DNA of 64,000 nucleotides from Paenibacillus sp. FSL H7-0331 (GCF_001956045.1 NZ_MRTH01000018.1:62001-126000), one strand, 5' to 3'. Numbered from the stretch's first letter, positions 1 through 8,354 are shown. Numbers and translations are program-made. Notes: generated from the sequence alone by a model not told the origin.

Positions 1-2
1 TC

Positions 3-323
3 CGCTTCTATCAACAGGAATGCCAGACATTGTACAACCAACACGATTTGGAACGATATGTGGACGCGGATATGAAGCTGCATCAGACCATTGTTGAATC
101 AACCGGTAATCGTATGCTGATTGACCTGTATGAGCATATTACGGAAGCAATTCAGGATTCAATTACCGTTATTTTAAAGAAGCAAGTCTCGGATAACCTA
201 CCGCTGGATAAACACGATCAGCTGGTAGAAGCCATATTCGCGCAAGATCCCGATGCGGCGGCCAAGCAGGTGCAGCAGTTTATTAAAGAAGTTAGACACT
301 TCATCGAGCAGGAGGACCTATAA
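3..323 (+). CDS. GntR/FadR-family transcriptional regulator, C-terminal part (5' truncated by window)
   Basis: The reading frame is open from the window edge, so the N-terminal winged helix lies outside. About 106 residues are visible. They fit the all-helical FCD ligand-binding domain of FadR-type GntR regulators: a D-x-x-x-H pattern (DADMKLHQTI), then NRMLIDLY, and near the end a conserved helix in which D and H residues (KHDQLVEAI) usually bind a metal or ligand. The stop codon abuts the ATG of the MFS gene with no spacer, and the GGAGG ribosome site for the transporter lies in this gene's last codons, so the two are translationally coupled. The likely job is local control of the transporter in response to a small carboxylate. 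The ligand is unknown. Confidence 0.85.
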   Translation, partial: RFYQQECQTLYNQHDLERYVDADMKLHQTIVESTGNRMLIDLYEHITEAIQDSITVILKKQVSDNLPLDKHDQLVEAIFAQDPDAAAKQVQQFIKEVRHFIEQEDL

Positions 324-1538
324 ATGAAAGCTCAACCACATACACTCCATGCTCAAGCGGCTTCAGCCTCTACTGGATGGCTGCTTTTACTTGGAATTAT
401 ATTAATCGCGGCCAATTTACGCGCCCCGATCACTTCGGTAGGACCGTTGATTGGGACAATTCGACATGATTTGGGCTTATCGAATACATTAGCAGGCATG
501 ATCACGACACTACCGTTAATTGCTTTTGCCTTGTTGTCACCGCTGGCGCCGAGGTTGGCTCGCCGGTTTGGCATGTCCCCTGTATTGTTGGGATCATTAA
601 TTTTGTTGGTTATTGGTATTGTTGTCCGTTCATCATCGAATATCGGTTTACTACTGCTCGGAACGGTTCTATTGGGCCTTGCCATATCCATTTGCAATGT
701 ACTGATGCCAAGTCTGATTAAAGAAAAGTACCCTTTACAAATTGGAGTCATGATCGGCGTTTATGCCGTTGCGATGAATCTTAGCGGTGCAATTGCTTCG
801 GGAATCAGTGTTCCGATAGCTACTCATACAGGATTAGGCTGGAAGGGGGCATTGGGTCTGTGGGGTGTGTTAGCTGTTATAGCCATTCTTATCTGGATAC
901 CCCAGCTAGGGCGTCAGCAGCATAAAGCACTTATTACGAAGTCGAGCGAAAAACGCACGAATGTATGGAAGTCATCACTCGCTTGGCACGTGACGATCTA
1001 TATGGGACTACAGTCGATGCTTTTTTATGTCGTCATTTCCTGGCTGCCAGATATTTTGAAAAGCCAAGGGTTGAGCTCGGATTCCGCAGGCTGGGTGCTT
1101 TCCTTGATGCAGCTCGCAATACTTCCGCTTACCTTTATCGTGCCCATCCTGGCTGGACGCATGAAAAATCAAATCGCGCTTACCGTTGCGACAGCATTGT
1201 GTTTCTTCATCGGTATTGGAGGACTGCTTTCAGGGAATCATCTGGTTCTGCTGTGGTCGATCTTGATCGGGATCGGAGCGGGTTGTTCTTTCAGCTTGGC
1301 GATGACCTTTTTCGGACTACGAACAGCCAATGCGCATGACGCAGCCGAGTTATCTGGTATGGCTCAATCAGTCGGTTATTTGTTAGCTGCGCTCGGCCCT
1401 ACTCTATTCGGTTATCTGCATGATGTGACCAACGGATGGTATGTACCTCTTATCTTGCTGCTGGTCATCACCTTCTTGCTGCTTATTTTCGGAATTGCCG
1501 CCAGTCGTAATCGAGTCATCGGAGCTCCCAAAGCATGA
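324..1538 (+). CDS. MFS transporter, CynX/NimT family
   Basis: A 404-residue polytopic membrane protein with about twelve hydrophobic segments. The first segment ends in AANLRAPITSVGPL, which is the signature of the CynX/NimT (cyanate and 2-nitroimidazole) branch of the major facilitator superfamily. The loop between helices 2 and 3 carries the MFS-type basic motif (LAPRLARRFG). The start is the ATG immediately after the GntR stop codon, preceded by AGGAGG. It probably exports or exchanges a small organic anion or xenobiotic across the cytoplasmic membrane under control of the preceding GntR regulator. The substrate cannot be read from sequence. It converges with the recombinase gene, whose stop is 6 nt away. 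Confidence 0.9.
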   Translation: MKAQPHTLHAQAASASTGWLLLLGIILIAANLRAPITSVGPLIGTIRHDLGLSNTLAGMITTLPLIAFALLSPLAPRLARRFGMSPVLLGSLILLVIGIVVRSSSNIGLLLLGTVLLGLAISICNVLMPSLIKEKYPLQIGVMIGVYAVAMNLSGAIASGISVPIATHTGLGWKGALGLWGVLAVIAILIWIPQLGRQQHKALITKSSEKRTNVWKSSLAWHVTIYMGLQSMLFYVVISWLPDILKSQGLSSDSAGWVLSLMQLAILPLTFIVPILAGRMKNQIALTVATALCFFIGIGGLLSGNHLVLLWSILIGIGAGCSFSLAMTFFGLRTANAHDAAELSGMAQSVGYLLAALGPTLFGYLHDVTNGWYVPLILLLVITFLLLIFGIAASRNRVIGAPKA

Positions 1539-1544
1539 TCATGC

Positions 1545-2477
1545 TCAACCGCCAGTCCCTCTCAGCACAGATTTCGGCAGCTTAGGCACAACCCGATTCA
1601 TCGCTTCCTGCTTTTGTTTGTCTCCCACATGCGTATAAATTTGTGTGGTTTGTATACTGGCATGCCCGAGCAGCTCTTGCAGAGTTCGTATATCTGTTCC
1701 TGCGATCACCTGCATAGTAGCAAAGGTATGCCTGAGCTTGTGGCTGGAGAATGACTTTCCTTGCAGCTCACTAAATTCGGTCTTCAATTGGGCAAAATTC
1801 GCTTCCGCGATTTTTTGGATCATACGGGTGGAAATGCGGCGGCCAAATTGGGATACGAAAAACGCCTGCTCGACCGTTTTTCTCGGATCAATTCGTTCGG
1901 TCAAGGCCATGATCAAAATTTGAACCAAGGATTCCGGCAGCGGAACGGATCTCCATTTGCGCCCTTTTCCATATACCTGCAGCATGTGCGAGGAACGGTT
2001 AAAATCTGCTATATTCAATCGATGCAGTTCACTTACTCGTAAACCCGCATAACTCATCAGCAAAAACATCGCGACATTCCGAATCTGGTATTTTCCTTCG
2101 ATCGATTCCAAAAATGCGGACAGCACGTGCTCATCCAAATATGAAGGCAGCGAGTTTCTCTCGACCTTTGATTTTTTTAAATGCAGCGCCGGATTGTTGT
2201 CCGCATATTTATGCTCAATTAATGCATTGAAAAAAGTTCGAATCGAGGATAGATAACGATTACGTGTCGAATCCCCTGCTCCTCCCTGACGCATCTGCGT
2301 GAGAAACCGCATCACATCCAAAGCTTCCAGCTTACCCAGTGATTTAGGAGCTACAGCAGCCAAAAATAATCGCACGTCACCCAAATAGGCTTTTTGCGTT
2401 TGAGCGGTAAATCCTTGGTCCTTCATCCAAATATCAAACAGCTCCAGGAGCTCTTCATCGGGGTATATACGGTCCAT
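1545..2477 (-). CDS. Tyrosine recombinase (XerC/XerD-like site-specific integrase)
   Basis: A 310-residue protein with the full tyrosine-recombinase layout. An N-terminal SAM-like core-binding domain (about residues 8-95) is followed by a catalytic domain with all six expected residues: R147 (AGLRVSEL), K171 (YGKGRKW), H246 and R249 (SHKLRH), H272 (GHASIQTT) and nucleophile Y281 (IYTHV). Length matches XerC/D-size enzymes rather than large phage integrases. The ATG at 2477 has a GGAG site nine nt upstream. The gene stands alone with no phage or transposon genes beside it. A 28-bp palindrome with the 11-6-11 layout of a dif site lies 30 bp upstream of its start. The recombinase is probably active. 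Whether it is a chromosome-dimer Xer protein or a mobile-element relic is undecided. Confidence 0.92.
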   Translation of the reverse strand: MDRIYPDEELLELFDIWMKDQGFTAQTQKAYLGDVRLFLAAVAPKSLGKLEALDVMRFLTQMRQGGAGDSTRNRYLSSIRTFFNALIEHKYADNNPALHLKKSKVERNSLPSYLDEHVLSAFLESIEGKYQIRNVAMFLLMSYAGLRVSELHRLNIADFNRSSHMLQVYGKGRKWRSVPLPESLVQILIMALTERIDPRKTVEQAFFVSQFGRRISTRMIQKIAEANFAQLKTEFSELQGKSFSSHKLRHTFATMQVIAGTDIRTLQELLGHASIQTTQIYTHVGDKQKQEAMNRVVPKLPKSVLRGTGG

Positions 2478-2506
2478 ACTAATTATCTCCGTTCGTTTAA
2501 AGAGTA

Positions 2507-2534
2507 ATTACGCTAAATATCAATTTAGCGTAAT
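2507..2534. other. Candidate recombinase site or operator: dif-like 11-6-11 palindrome
   Basis: Two perfectly complementary 11-bp arms, ATTACGCTAAA and TTTAGCGTAAT, flank a 6-bp centre (TATCAA). Pairing also extends one base on each side. The geometry is that of XerCD dif sites, and the site sits just upstream of the tyrosine recombinase. The arms are more symmetrical than typical dif sites, so an autoregulatory operator is also possible. There is no U-tract on the minus strand, which argues against a terminator for the upstream gene. Confidence 0.45.
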
Positions 2535-2543
2535 TTTATTGGT

Positions 2544-2575
2544 GAAAAAAACACTGCAAAATCTACGTTTTGCAG
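2544..2575 (-). terminator. Rho-independent terminator of the MBL-fold gene
   Basis: An 8-bp stem (CTGCAAAA/TTTTGCAG) with a 6-nt loop. Read on the minus strand it is followed by TGTTTTTTT. It lies 46 bp after the MBL-fold stop codon and separates that gene from the recombinase. Confidence 0.8.
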
Positions 2576-2620
2576 CAGGTAAAGCTCAAATTTTGTATAC
2601 GAATGTCGAGTATATGGATG

Positions 2621-3679
2621 TTATATGTATGATTTCCACCAAATAGCAGCTGGATATTGAGAAGTATTTACGTCAACGACTTCACCGATTCTTGGTGTGG
2701 CTATGGCTACTCCTCGTTCTTTGGCCGCCTGGATCACACGTTCAATCGGATCCGTCCAATCATGGAAGGCCAGCTTGAAAGCTCCCCAATGGATCGGAAT
2801 CATCACTTTACCTTGCACATCGAGCTGCGCCTGAACGGTTTGCTCTGGCAGCATATGTATGGCTGGCCATCTCTCATCATACTGACCACATTCCATCATT
2901 GTCAAGTGAAAAGGTCCATAGGTGTCCCCTATCTTTTTGAAATGGGGTCCGTAACCACTGTCTCCACTGAAAAACAGCTTATGCTCAGAACTGGCAATAA
3001 CCCACGAACACCATAAGGTCGAGTTATTGTCCAATAAGTATCTTCCAGAAAAATGAATCGCAGGGGTACATACGAACTTTAAGCCCGCGACCTCCGTTTC
3101 TTCCCACCAGTTGAATTCATGGATTTTACTCCGATCCACACCCCATCTTGCCAAATGTCTTCCTACTCCACGCGGCGTATAAAAGCTGCCAACCTTATGC
3201 TTCAGTTTTTGGATGGAGCCGTAATCCAGATGGTCATAATGATCATGTGACAGTAGGACAGCATCAATCGGTGGAAGCTGGTCAATATCGATCGGAAGCT
3301 GCTTGCTGTACCTCTGATTACCAAACCAGGGAAATGGCGTAGGTGCTTTACCGAACATAGGGTCCAGCAGCAATGTCTTGCCATCGATTTCAATGAGAAA
3401 AGCCGAATGTCCAAACCAGACAACTCGTGTCCCCGATTCCTGACTTCGTCCAAGATCAGCAGGAAATATCGAGATAGGCTGGCTTGGCTTACTATTCGGA
3501 TTTCCTCTGATAAAATCCTTCAGGATGGACAGGGTTGTTCCCGGTATCGTGTTAGATCCAATATCCACCTCATTGACAACCTTATCCCCAGACCACTTTG
3601 CTCCGAAAGCAGGATAATAACGTAAAAACAATAACAATGATAAGATACTTACTCCAAGTATAATAGCTGCAATCTGCAT
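2621..3679 (-). CDS. MBL-fold metallo-hydrolase, UlaG/NAPE-PLD-like, membrane-anchored
   Basis: A 352-residue protein with a hydrophobic N-terminal segment (about residues 3-20) that probably anchors it in the membrane. The metallo-beta-lactamase fold begins near residue 85 (VVWFGHSAFLIEIDGK). The zinc motif HxHxDH is intact at H145, H147 and H150 (LLSHDHYDHLD). Further metal ligands are plausible in FFSGDSGYG and PIHWGAF. This arrangement fits the beta-lactamase-superfamily group that includes UlaG (lactonase) and NAPE-phospholipase D. The reaction is hydrolysis of an ester, lactone or phosphodiester, and the substrate is not identifiable here. The start has a clear AGGAG about 8 nt upstream. 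It is transcribed alone and ends at a terminator. Confidence 0.88.
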   Translation of the reverse strand: MQIAAIILGVSILSLLLFLRYYPAFGAKWSGDKVVNEVDIGSNTIPGTTLSILKDFIRGNPNSKPSQPISIFPADLGRSQESGTRVVWFGHSAFLIEIDGKTLLLDPMFGKAPTPFPWFGNQRYSKQLPIDIDQLPPIDAVLLSHDHYDHLDYGSIQKLKHKVGSFYTPRGVGRHLARWGVDRSKIHEFNWWEETEVAGLKFVCTPAIHFSGRYLLDNNSTLWCSWVIASSEHKLFFSGDSGYGPHFKKIGDTYGPFHLTMMECGQYDERWPAIHMLPEQTVQAQLDVQGKVMIPIHWGAFKLAFHDWTDPIERVIQAAKERGVAIATPRIGEVVDVNTSQYPAAIWWKSYI

Positions 3680-3989
3680 CCTCTATCTCCTATTCGTCAA
3701 ATTCGTCGCAATCAAGAATATGGTAGCACAGTCCGTTTTAAAGTACAATTTTGCTCGCTGTGTACGACTGTCGACAAAAATACGAATCCGTCTGGAAACC
3801 AACCAAACCTACGGTGCAAAATGGACAGTCAAGTAGGTTGATACCCTTCCCTGATAGTAGCGTAATACATAGCATAATAAATACGAAACCGAGCTTGTAG
3901 GCTCCGAATGCCTGCTTCAGGAATTGCAAAATAATCAATTAATCAGATAAATCATTAATACTATTAATTATATGGAGGGAGGATTCGTT

Positions 3990-4970
3990 GTGACTAAATA
4001 TCTCATTATCAATGCAGATGACTTTGGACTTTCCCAAAGTATCAATCAAGGTATTATCGAAGCCTATCATGCGGGTACTGTATCCAGTACAACCTTAATG
4101 TGCAACATGCCTGGGTTCCAAGATGCCGTTACCCTTGCGAAGAAAACAACCTCATTGGGAGTTGGTTTACATTTTAATCTGACCTATGGTAAACCGCTTG
4201 CTAATCAACAAAAGGTTTCTTCTCTAGTTAATCCTAAAGGTGTTTTTTCGAAGGATAGAAGTAAATGGACTGAAGCGCATATCATTACCGAATTGGAAGC
4301 TCAATTTAAACGATTCATTGCCAGTGGTTTATATCCTACCCATCTGGACTCCCATCATCATATCCATATCGATTCGGAGCTCGTGTATCGCGCTCTGAAA
4401 GACCTTTCAATTCGTCTGCAAATTCCGATGCGTCTCCATCCATTGATCATAGAAGACAGACAAATCTTTCGCAGCTCGGATTACTTGATTCTCGATACTT
4501 ACGATACAAATGACGGTGTTGACCGTTTAATCCGCTATCTGGATCATCTTCCTGATGGTATCACTGAGCTGATGTGTCACCCTGGCTATGTGGACGATGA
4601 TGTCAGAGCTTATTCAGTATGGACGGATGGGAGAGCTAAGGAGCTGCATGTTTTTACGAATCAACGAATTGTCGAGAAGCTGTCAGAGCTGGATATTCAA
4701 TTGGTAAACTTCGGTTTCATCCCAGAACCAGAAAAGCCCGAGTGTTCAGAACCGTTTGAGCAAACTTTAGCTGAAGTTATACCTCAATCTATACCTCAAC
4801 CTATACCTCAACCCATACGTAAACGTAAAACAAAAAAGAAGATGGTAAACCGAAGAAAGAAACGTGGCATTCGCGTGCTGAATAAAGTTAAAGTAATGAA
4901 GCTCAAGAAGAAAATCATCCTAAAAAAGAAGAAACGATACACGAAGCTAAACAGCAAAAAAGTCAGCTGA
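3990..4970 (+). CDS. YdjC/ChbG-family carbohydrate deacetylase with polycationic C-terminal tail
   Basis: The first 250 residues match the YdjC/ChbG family of metal-dependent deacetylases that act on N-acetylated sugars such as diacetylchitobiose. NADDFGLS near the N-terminus gives the metal-binding Asp pair, THLDSHHHIH supplies His ligands, and MCHPGYVDDD is the conserved C-terminal motif. The start is taken as GTG 3990, because GGAGGGAGG lies 7 nt upstream and overlaps an alternative ATG at 3972. After about residue 260 the protein leaves the family: a short IPQP-type repeat (three copies, mirrored in the DNA) leads into a tail with 27 Lys/Arg in the last 50 residues and no acidic residue. 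The tail could bind anionic wall polymers, DNA or membranes, or it may be a frameshift product. No signal peptide is visible. Confidence 0.85.
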   Translation: MTKYLIINADDFGLSQSINQGIIEAYHAGTVSSTTLMCNMPGFQDAVTLAKKTTSLGVGLHFNLTYGKPLANQQKVSSLVNPKGVFSKDRSKWTEAHIITELEAQFKRFIASGLYPTHLDSHHHIHIDSELVYRALKDLSIRLQIPMRLHPLIIEDRQIFRSSDYLILDTYDTNDGVDRLIRYLDHLPDGITELMCHPGYVDDDVRAYSVWTDGRAKELHVFTNQRIVEKLSELDIQLVNFGFIPEPEKPECSEPFEQTLAEVIPQSIPQPIPQPIRKRKTKKKMVNRRKKRGIRVLNKVKVMKLKKKIILKKKKRYTKLNSKKVS

Positions 4971-5038
4971 TGATATAGATTCCTTCTAATGTGCACCAGT
5001 TGTAAAAACAAGTCTTGGAGCTAATCGCAGACTGTAGT

Positions 5039-5076
5039 TACCCCCAAAAGGAAGAAGATTAGATAATTTGGGGGTA
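5039..5076. terminator. Possible shared terminator or stem-loop between convergent genes
   Basis: A 10-bp perfect inverted repeat (TACCCCCAAA/TTTGGGGGTA) with an 18-nt loop lies between the ends of the convergent deacetylase and NmrA-like genes. There is no clear U-tract on either side, so terminator function is uncertain. Confidence 0.4.
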
Positions 5077-5114
5077 TTGTAAATTCATGATTTGATGGCT
5101 GTGAGGCGGAACCC

Positions 5115-5981
5115 CTACCGGAAATTTTCTACATACTCATACAGAAAAGCGTCTAGTCTGCGGGCATCTCTACCGAGCAAGCGCTTTACAGTGTCCGTAG
5201 GCTTTTCCGGTATCACCGTAGACATGGTTTGAATTTCCACAACGTGGTTCGCTAGCCAAGGAGGCATATGTCCGTGTTCGATCAGATTGCTGAGTAGTAC
5301 TTGTGGGTCCAAGTTGATGTAGCTTATCGGCCGATTAAGCAGGGTAGATAGTTGACCGGCGATCTGGGAATAGCTAAAAATCTCTGAACCCGTAAGCGTA
5401 TATATTTGGCCTGATACTTCGCGATTGGTTAGAACTTCTGCAGCTACATCTGCGATATCGCGACAGTCAATGAAGTTACAGAGAGAATCTCCCATGGATC
5501 CGAAGAAAACATTTTGGGTTGTGATCGTTGGTGCAAAGCGCAGTAAGTTTTGCATGAACGCATAGGGGCGCAGCACAGTGTGGGTTAGGCCCGATTCACA
5601 CAAGGTTTTCTCGATTTCGTAATGCCAGCCCGCCACTGCCACTGGAGAGGTCTTCTCAAAGGCAGGACTGGATATTTTGACGATGTGTTCGATTCCTGAT
5701 TCGGAAGCAATCTGGATGATCGAAGTCTCCAATTCGATTTGTCTTGGACTGTTTGACATGGCAAGGAAGAGCTGGCTAGCTCCTGCAAACGCCTGGCGCA
5801 GCGATTCGGGGTCGGAAGCATCGGCCGATGCGACCTCGATTGTCGATCGGCCTTTATCCCCGATCAGATCACGCAACTTCTCAGGCTCTCTGCTCAGCGC
5901 TCTGGCGGGCACACCAAGATCTATCAAACGTTTCAAAAGTGCACTACCTATCGTACCTGTTGCTCCAATAATAACTATCAT
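5115..5981 (-). CDS. NmrA-like NAD(P)-binding oxidoreductase (atypical SDR)
   Basis: A 288-residue protein. It opens with the dinucleotide-binding motif GATGTIGSAL (G-x-x-G-x-x-G) at residues 6-15, followed by RALSREPEKL, the region that normally discriminates NADPH. A classical YxxxK catalytic pair is not obvious. This fits atypical SDR proteins of the NmrA/SDR_a5 type, which act as quinone reductases (QorB-like) or redox sensors. The start at 5981 overlaps the upstream membrane-protein stop by 4 nt (ATGA), with AAGGAGA in front, so the two are one transcription unit. A MarR regulator lies upstream on the same strand, which suggests a response to a quinone or phenolic compound. That link is an inference. 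Confidence 0.85.
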   Translation of the reverse strand: MIVIIGATGTIGSALLKRLIDLGVPARALSREPEKLRDLIGDKGRSTIEVASADASDPESLRQAFAGASQLFLAMSNSPRQIELETSIIQIASESGIEHIVKISSPAFEKTSPVAVAGWHYEIEKTLCESGLTHTVLRPYAFMQNLLRFAPTITTQNVFFGSMGDSLCNFIDCRDIADVAAEVLTNREVSGQIYTLTGSEIFSYSQIAGQLSTLLNRPISYINLDPQVLLSNLIEHGHMPPWLANHVVEIQTMSTVIPEKPTDTVKRLLGRDARRLDAFLYEYVENFR

Positions 5982-6487
5982 TTTTTATCTTCTCCTTTGG
6001 ATGAACAATTTGTTGTTACGGCAAGACGCCATCGCCATGTTACTATCGTGCTGGCAATCACTCCGGATAACGGGAAATCAATCCAGACACGATCGACCCA
6101 GGTCAAGTTATCCATCGGAATAATAATCCCCAGTAAATTAGTTGTCGTCCAAGCGGCGAATAGGCCAAATGCTGCCCCCATCAACGCAAACATCCCAACC
6201 ACAACCAAGTGAGGTGTGCAGATGATCCACCGTACATGGCCTCCCCGGCTGCGTAACCAAAGGCCAAGCATCAAGGCTATGAAGGCTGACATTCCGCCGA
6301 TTGTGGTCAAGGCCCCTATTTGGAGCCCCTTGTCGGCAGTGACCAATCCCCCGATGCCCGCCATAATGGCAGGAGATGCATAAGCCATTACAATCTCACG
6401 CCATAGTACAAAAGTCTTTGCGCCAGAATCAGCTGTCTTGATGTCGTAAAGACCTTCTGTCTTACTCGGGTATTCTGTCTTGTTCAT
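5978..6487 (-). CDS. Hypothetical membrane protein, four predicted segments
   Basis: A 169-residue protein that I do not recognise as a named family. After a polar N-terminus of about 30 residues there are about four hydrophobic segments (around residues 31-48, 55-75, 85-112 and 125-150), then a short charged tail. The last codons overlap the start of the NmrA-like gene by 4 nt, a common sign of translational coupling. Context (MarR-type regulator upstream, reductase downstream) suggests a small membrane partner of a stress or detoxification unit. No catalytic motif is visible. The start ATG at 6487 has AAGGATGG about 9 nt upstream. Confidence 0.7.
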   Translation of the reverse strand: MNKTEYPSKTEGLYDIKTADSGAKTFVLWREIVMAYASPAIMAGIGGLVTADKGLQIGALTTIGGMSAFIALMLGLWLRSRGGHVRWIICTPHLVVVGMFALMGAAFGLFAAWTTTNLLGIIIPMDNLTWVDRVWIDFPLSGVIASTIVTWRWRLAVTTNCSSKGEDKK

Positions 6488-6573
6488 TCAGTTACATCCA
6501 TCCTTTCTTCTTTTAAATTGATCAGCAATTGCTGTTAGCTCCATGTAATTAGGAAGCTAACTATATAAGAGTG

Positions 6574-6597
6574 AAAATGGGCTAGCTTAACTAGCCC
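6574..6597 (-). terminator. Rho-independent terminator after the MarR gene
   Basis: A 7-bp GC-rich stem (GGGCTAG/CTAGCCC) with a 5-nt loop, directly after the MarR stop codon. On the minus strand it is followed by ATTTTC. It would separate the regulator from the downstream pair, perhaps with read-through. Confidence 0.6.
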
Positions 6598-6600
6598 GTT

Positions 6601-7170
6601 CTACTCCTTACTGATGTTTTCTTTTGGCACGCTTGGTTCGTCTGTAAGCGCTGAAATGCCTTGTGTAACTCGGCCAAGCAGGTCCAGAAATACACTGCGT
6701 TCCGCTATACTGAGCAAGCTCACCATAGCTTCCAGCCGTGCAAAATGCTCGCTAGCCATTTCGCGGAGCTTCTTCGCTCCTTGCTCTGTCAATTTGACCG
6801 CTTTCTGACGGCCATCGACTGAACTTGATCGCCGGGAAACGAGGCCATCTCGCTCCAGTGTGTCGATAAGACCGGTCACTGTAGCACGTGTAACACCTAG
6901 ATGCTCTGCCAATTGCGAGGGTAACACTTCTCCTTCGTTATCTTCAAGATCAGCTAGTAAACGATACCGCCCTGTTGATAAACCGAATCTGGCGAAATGA
7001 ATCTCCGAAGCATGTCCAAGCTTGGCACCCGCTGCCATCAACCTAGACGCGACGAGCACAGCCTGTGCGTCTATGTCTAGATTATAGCGATCAATCTGAC
7101 GCTTGGATTGTACAAGCGAGGGAATAGCGTTAATGTCATTTGTTACTTTAATATCGTTGTTCATACACAT
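6601..7170 (-). CDS. MarR-family transcriptional regulator
   Basis: A 189-residue winged-helix regulator. The MarR core is clear: LRYRLLADLEDN-type helix (LSTGRYRLLADLED), then the recognition region LAEHLGVTRATVTGLIDTLERDGLV, and the wing RRSSSVDGRQKAVKLTEQG with the conserved D-x-R. An N-terminal extension of about 40 residues is longer than usual. I chose the ATG at 7170 because AGGTG lies 7 nt upstream. A longer frame reaches 7245 but runs through the promoter-like DNA. The gene sits upstream of the membrane protein and NmrA-like genes on the same strand, so it probably controls them and itself. MarR proteins usually lose DNA binding when they bind phenolic or oxidising ligands. Confidence 0.88.
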   Translation of the reverse strand: MCMNNDIKVTNDINAIPSLVQSKRQIDRYNLDIDAQAVLVASRLMAAGAKLGHASEIHFARFGLSTGRYRLLADLEDNEGEVLPSQLAEHLGVTRATVTGLIDTLERDGLVSRRSSSVDGRQKAVKLTEQGAKKLREMASEHFARLEAMVSLLSIAERSVFLDLLGRVTQGISALTDEPSVPKENISKE

Positions 7171-7203
7171 AGTATGGCACCTAATTACTTTTGTGTCAAC
7201 ACA
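7171..7203 (-). promoter_or_regulatory. Candidate marR promoter with overlapping dyad
   Basis: On the minus strand TTGACA (7194-7199) and CATACT (7171-7176) are separated by 17 bp, a good sigma-A promoter. The -35 lies inside a TGTGT-N2-ACACA dyad at 7192-7203, a plausible autoregulatory MarR operator. The predicted transcript would begin almost at the start codon, so either the mRNA is nearly leaderless or another promoter is used. Confidence 0.45.
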
Positions 7204-7239
7204 TGTTTGTAGCACAGCTTTAAACTTGTATACCTTTTG

Positions 7240-7275
7240 ATTCATTTAATAGTAATTCATTTAATAGTAATTCAT
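7240..7275. repeat. 15-bp tandem repeat, 2.4 copies
   Basis: ATTCATTTAATAGTA occurs twice head to tail (7240-7254, 7255-7269), followed by ATTCAT. It sits in the AT-rich divergent region between the MarR and aldo/keto reductase genes. It could be a regulator-binding array or simple slippage. Confidence 0.8.
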
Positions 7276-7364
7276 ATATCGAATTAATAACGCGACATTT
7301 ATATATTTTTAATATTGAAAGGCACTTGTTATAATGTGATTTATGTTGAAGGGAGGAATTAAGA

Positions 7365-8354
7365 ATGAATTATCGGAAGCTTGGCAAAAGCGGCTTATGG
7401 GTAAGCGAGATCGCATTGGGAAACTGGATAACTCATGGCGCACAAGTAGATGATACCACGGCGCAAGCATGTGTACACGCTGCTTTGGAATGCGGGATTA
7501 CGACTTTTGATACGGCTGATGTATATTCGGAAACGAGAGCAGAATCGGTATTAGGAGTGTCATTAAAGGGGATACGTCGTGAAGGGATCGAGCTGTGCAC
7601 GAAGGTGTTTCATCCAACAGGCAGCGGACATAACAATAAAGGATTATCTCGTAAACATATTATCGAGGCTTGCCATGCTTCGCTTCAACGATTGCAAACG
7701 GATTACATCGATGTTTATTATGCACACCGGTTTGATGCGACCACACCACTTGAAGAAACTTTTTTGGCCTTATCCGATTTGGTGCGGCAGGGAAAGGTTC
7801 TGTATGTCGGGGTCAGTGAATGGTCTGCAGAACAGATCAAGCTTGGAGCGGCTTTGGCCAAGGAACTCAAGGTTCCCTTCATTGCAAGTCAACCTCAATA
7901 TTCCATGCTATGGCGTGTTATTGAAGCCGAAGTGATTCCCGCATGTGAGCGTGAAGGCATCGGTCAGGTGGTCTGGTCCCCTCTGGCACAAGGTATTCTT
8001 TCCGGTAAATATGCACCAGACAAGCCACTACCGGAGGGCTCCCGCGCTTCTACCACAGCGGGTTCACCATTCTTCGAACGTTTGGCCGGACAATGGCTGC
8101 GTAAAGAAGTTCTGCAGACTGTTGAGCGAATCCGACCGATTGCCGAAGAATGTGGGTTAACGCTGCCACAGCTTGCGATTGCTTGGGTGCTACAAAACCC
8201 GCAAGTATCCTCCGCTATTATTGGCGCCTCCAAGCCCGAGCAGGTCAAGGAAAATGTAAAAGCTGCTGGTGTCTCTCTTGATCCTGAGGTCATGAGGCAA
8301 ATAAATCACATTTTAAATAACGTTGTTGAGCTTGATCCCAGCAAAACCGGATAA
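7365..8354 (+). CDS. Aldo/keto reductase, Kv-beta/YqkF-like
   Basis: A 329-residue TIM-barrel NADPH-dependent reductase. The family signatures are present: an N-terminal RKLGKSGLWVSEIALG strand, the Asp-Tyr pair in FDTADVYS, the catalytic Lys region ELCTKVF and the His region DVYYAHRFD. The C-terminal cofactor motif IIGASKPEQVKENVKA is complete. It is closest in pattern to the voltage-gated potassium channel beta-subunit-like branch. It reduces aldehydes or ketones in the cytoplasm, and the substrate is unknown. The start has GGGAGGAA 7 nt upstream. The convergent LysR gene ends 3 bp after the stop codon, leaving no room for a separate terminator. Confidence 0.9.
   Translation: MNYRKLGKSGLWVSEIALGNWITHGAQVDDTTAQACVHAALECGITTFDTADVYSETRAESVLGVSLKGIRREGIELCTKVFHPTGSGHNNKGLSRKHIIEACHASLQRLQTDYIDVYYAHRFDATTPLEETFLALSDLVRQGKVLYVGVSEWSAEQIKLGAALAKELKVPFIASQPQYSMLWRVIEAEVIPACEREGIGQVVWSPLAQGILSGKYAPDKPLPEGSRASTTAGSPFFERLAGQWLRKEVLQTVERIRPIAEECGLTLPQLAIAWVLQNPQVSSAIIGASKPEQVKENVKAAGVSLDPEVMRQINHILNNVVELDPSKTG

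Noticed and set aside
3738..3938. 66-codon minus-strand ORF between the MBL and deacetylase genes
   Set aside because: No ribosome site, no family pattern, and it lies in AT-rich spacer. Treated as chance.
7240..7275. 15-bp tandem repeat as a defined operator
   Set aside because: AT-rich and could be polymerase slippage. Kept only as a repeat feature, not as a regulatory claim.
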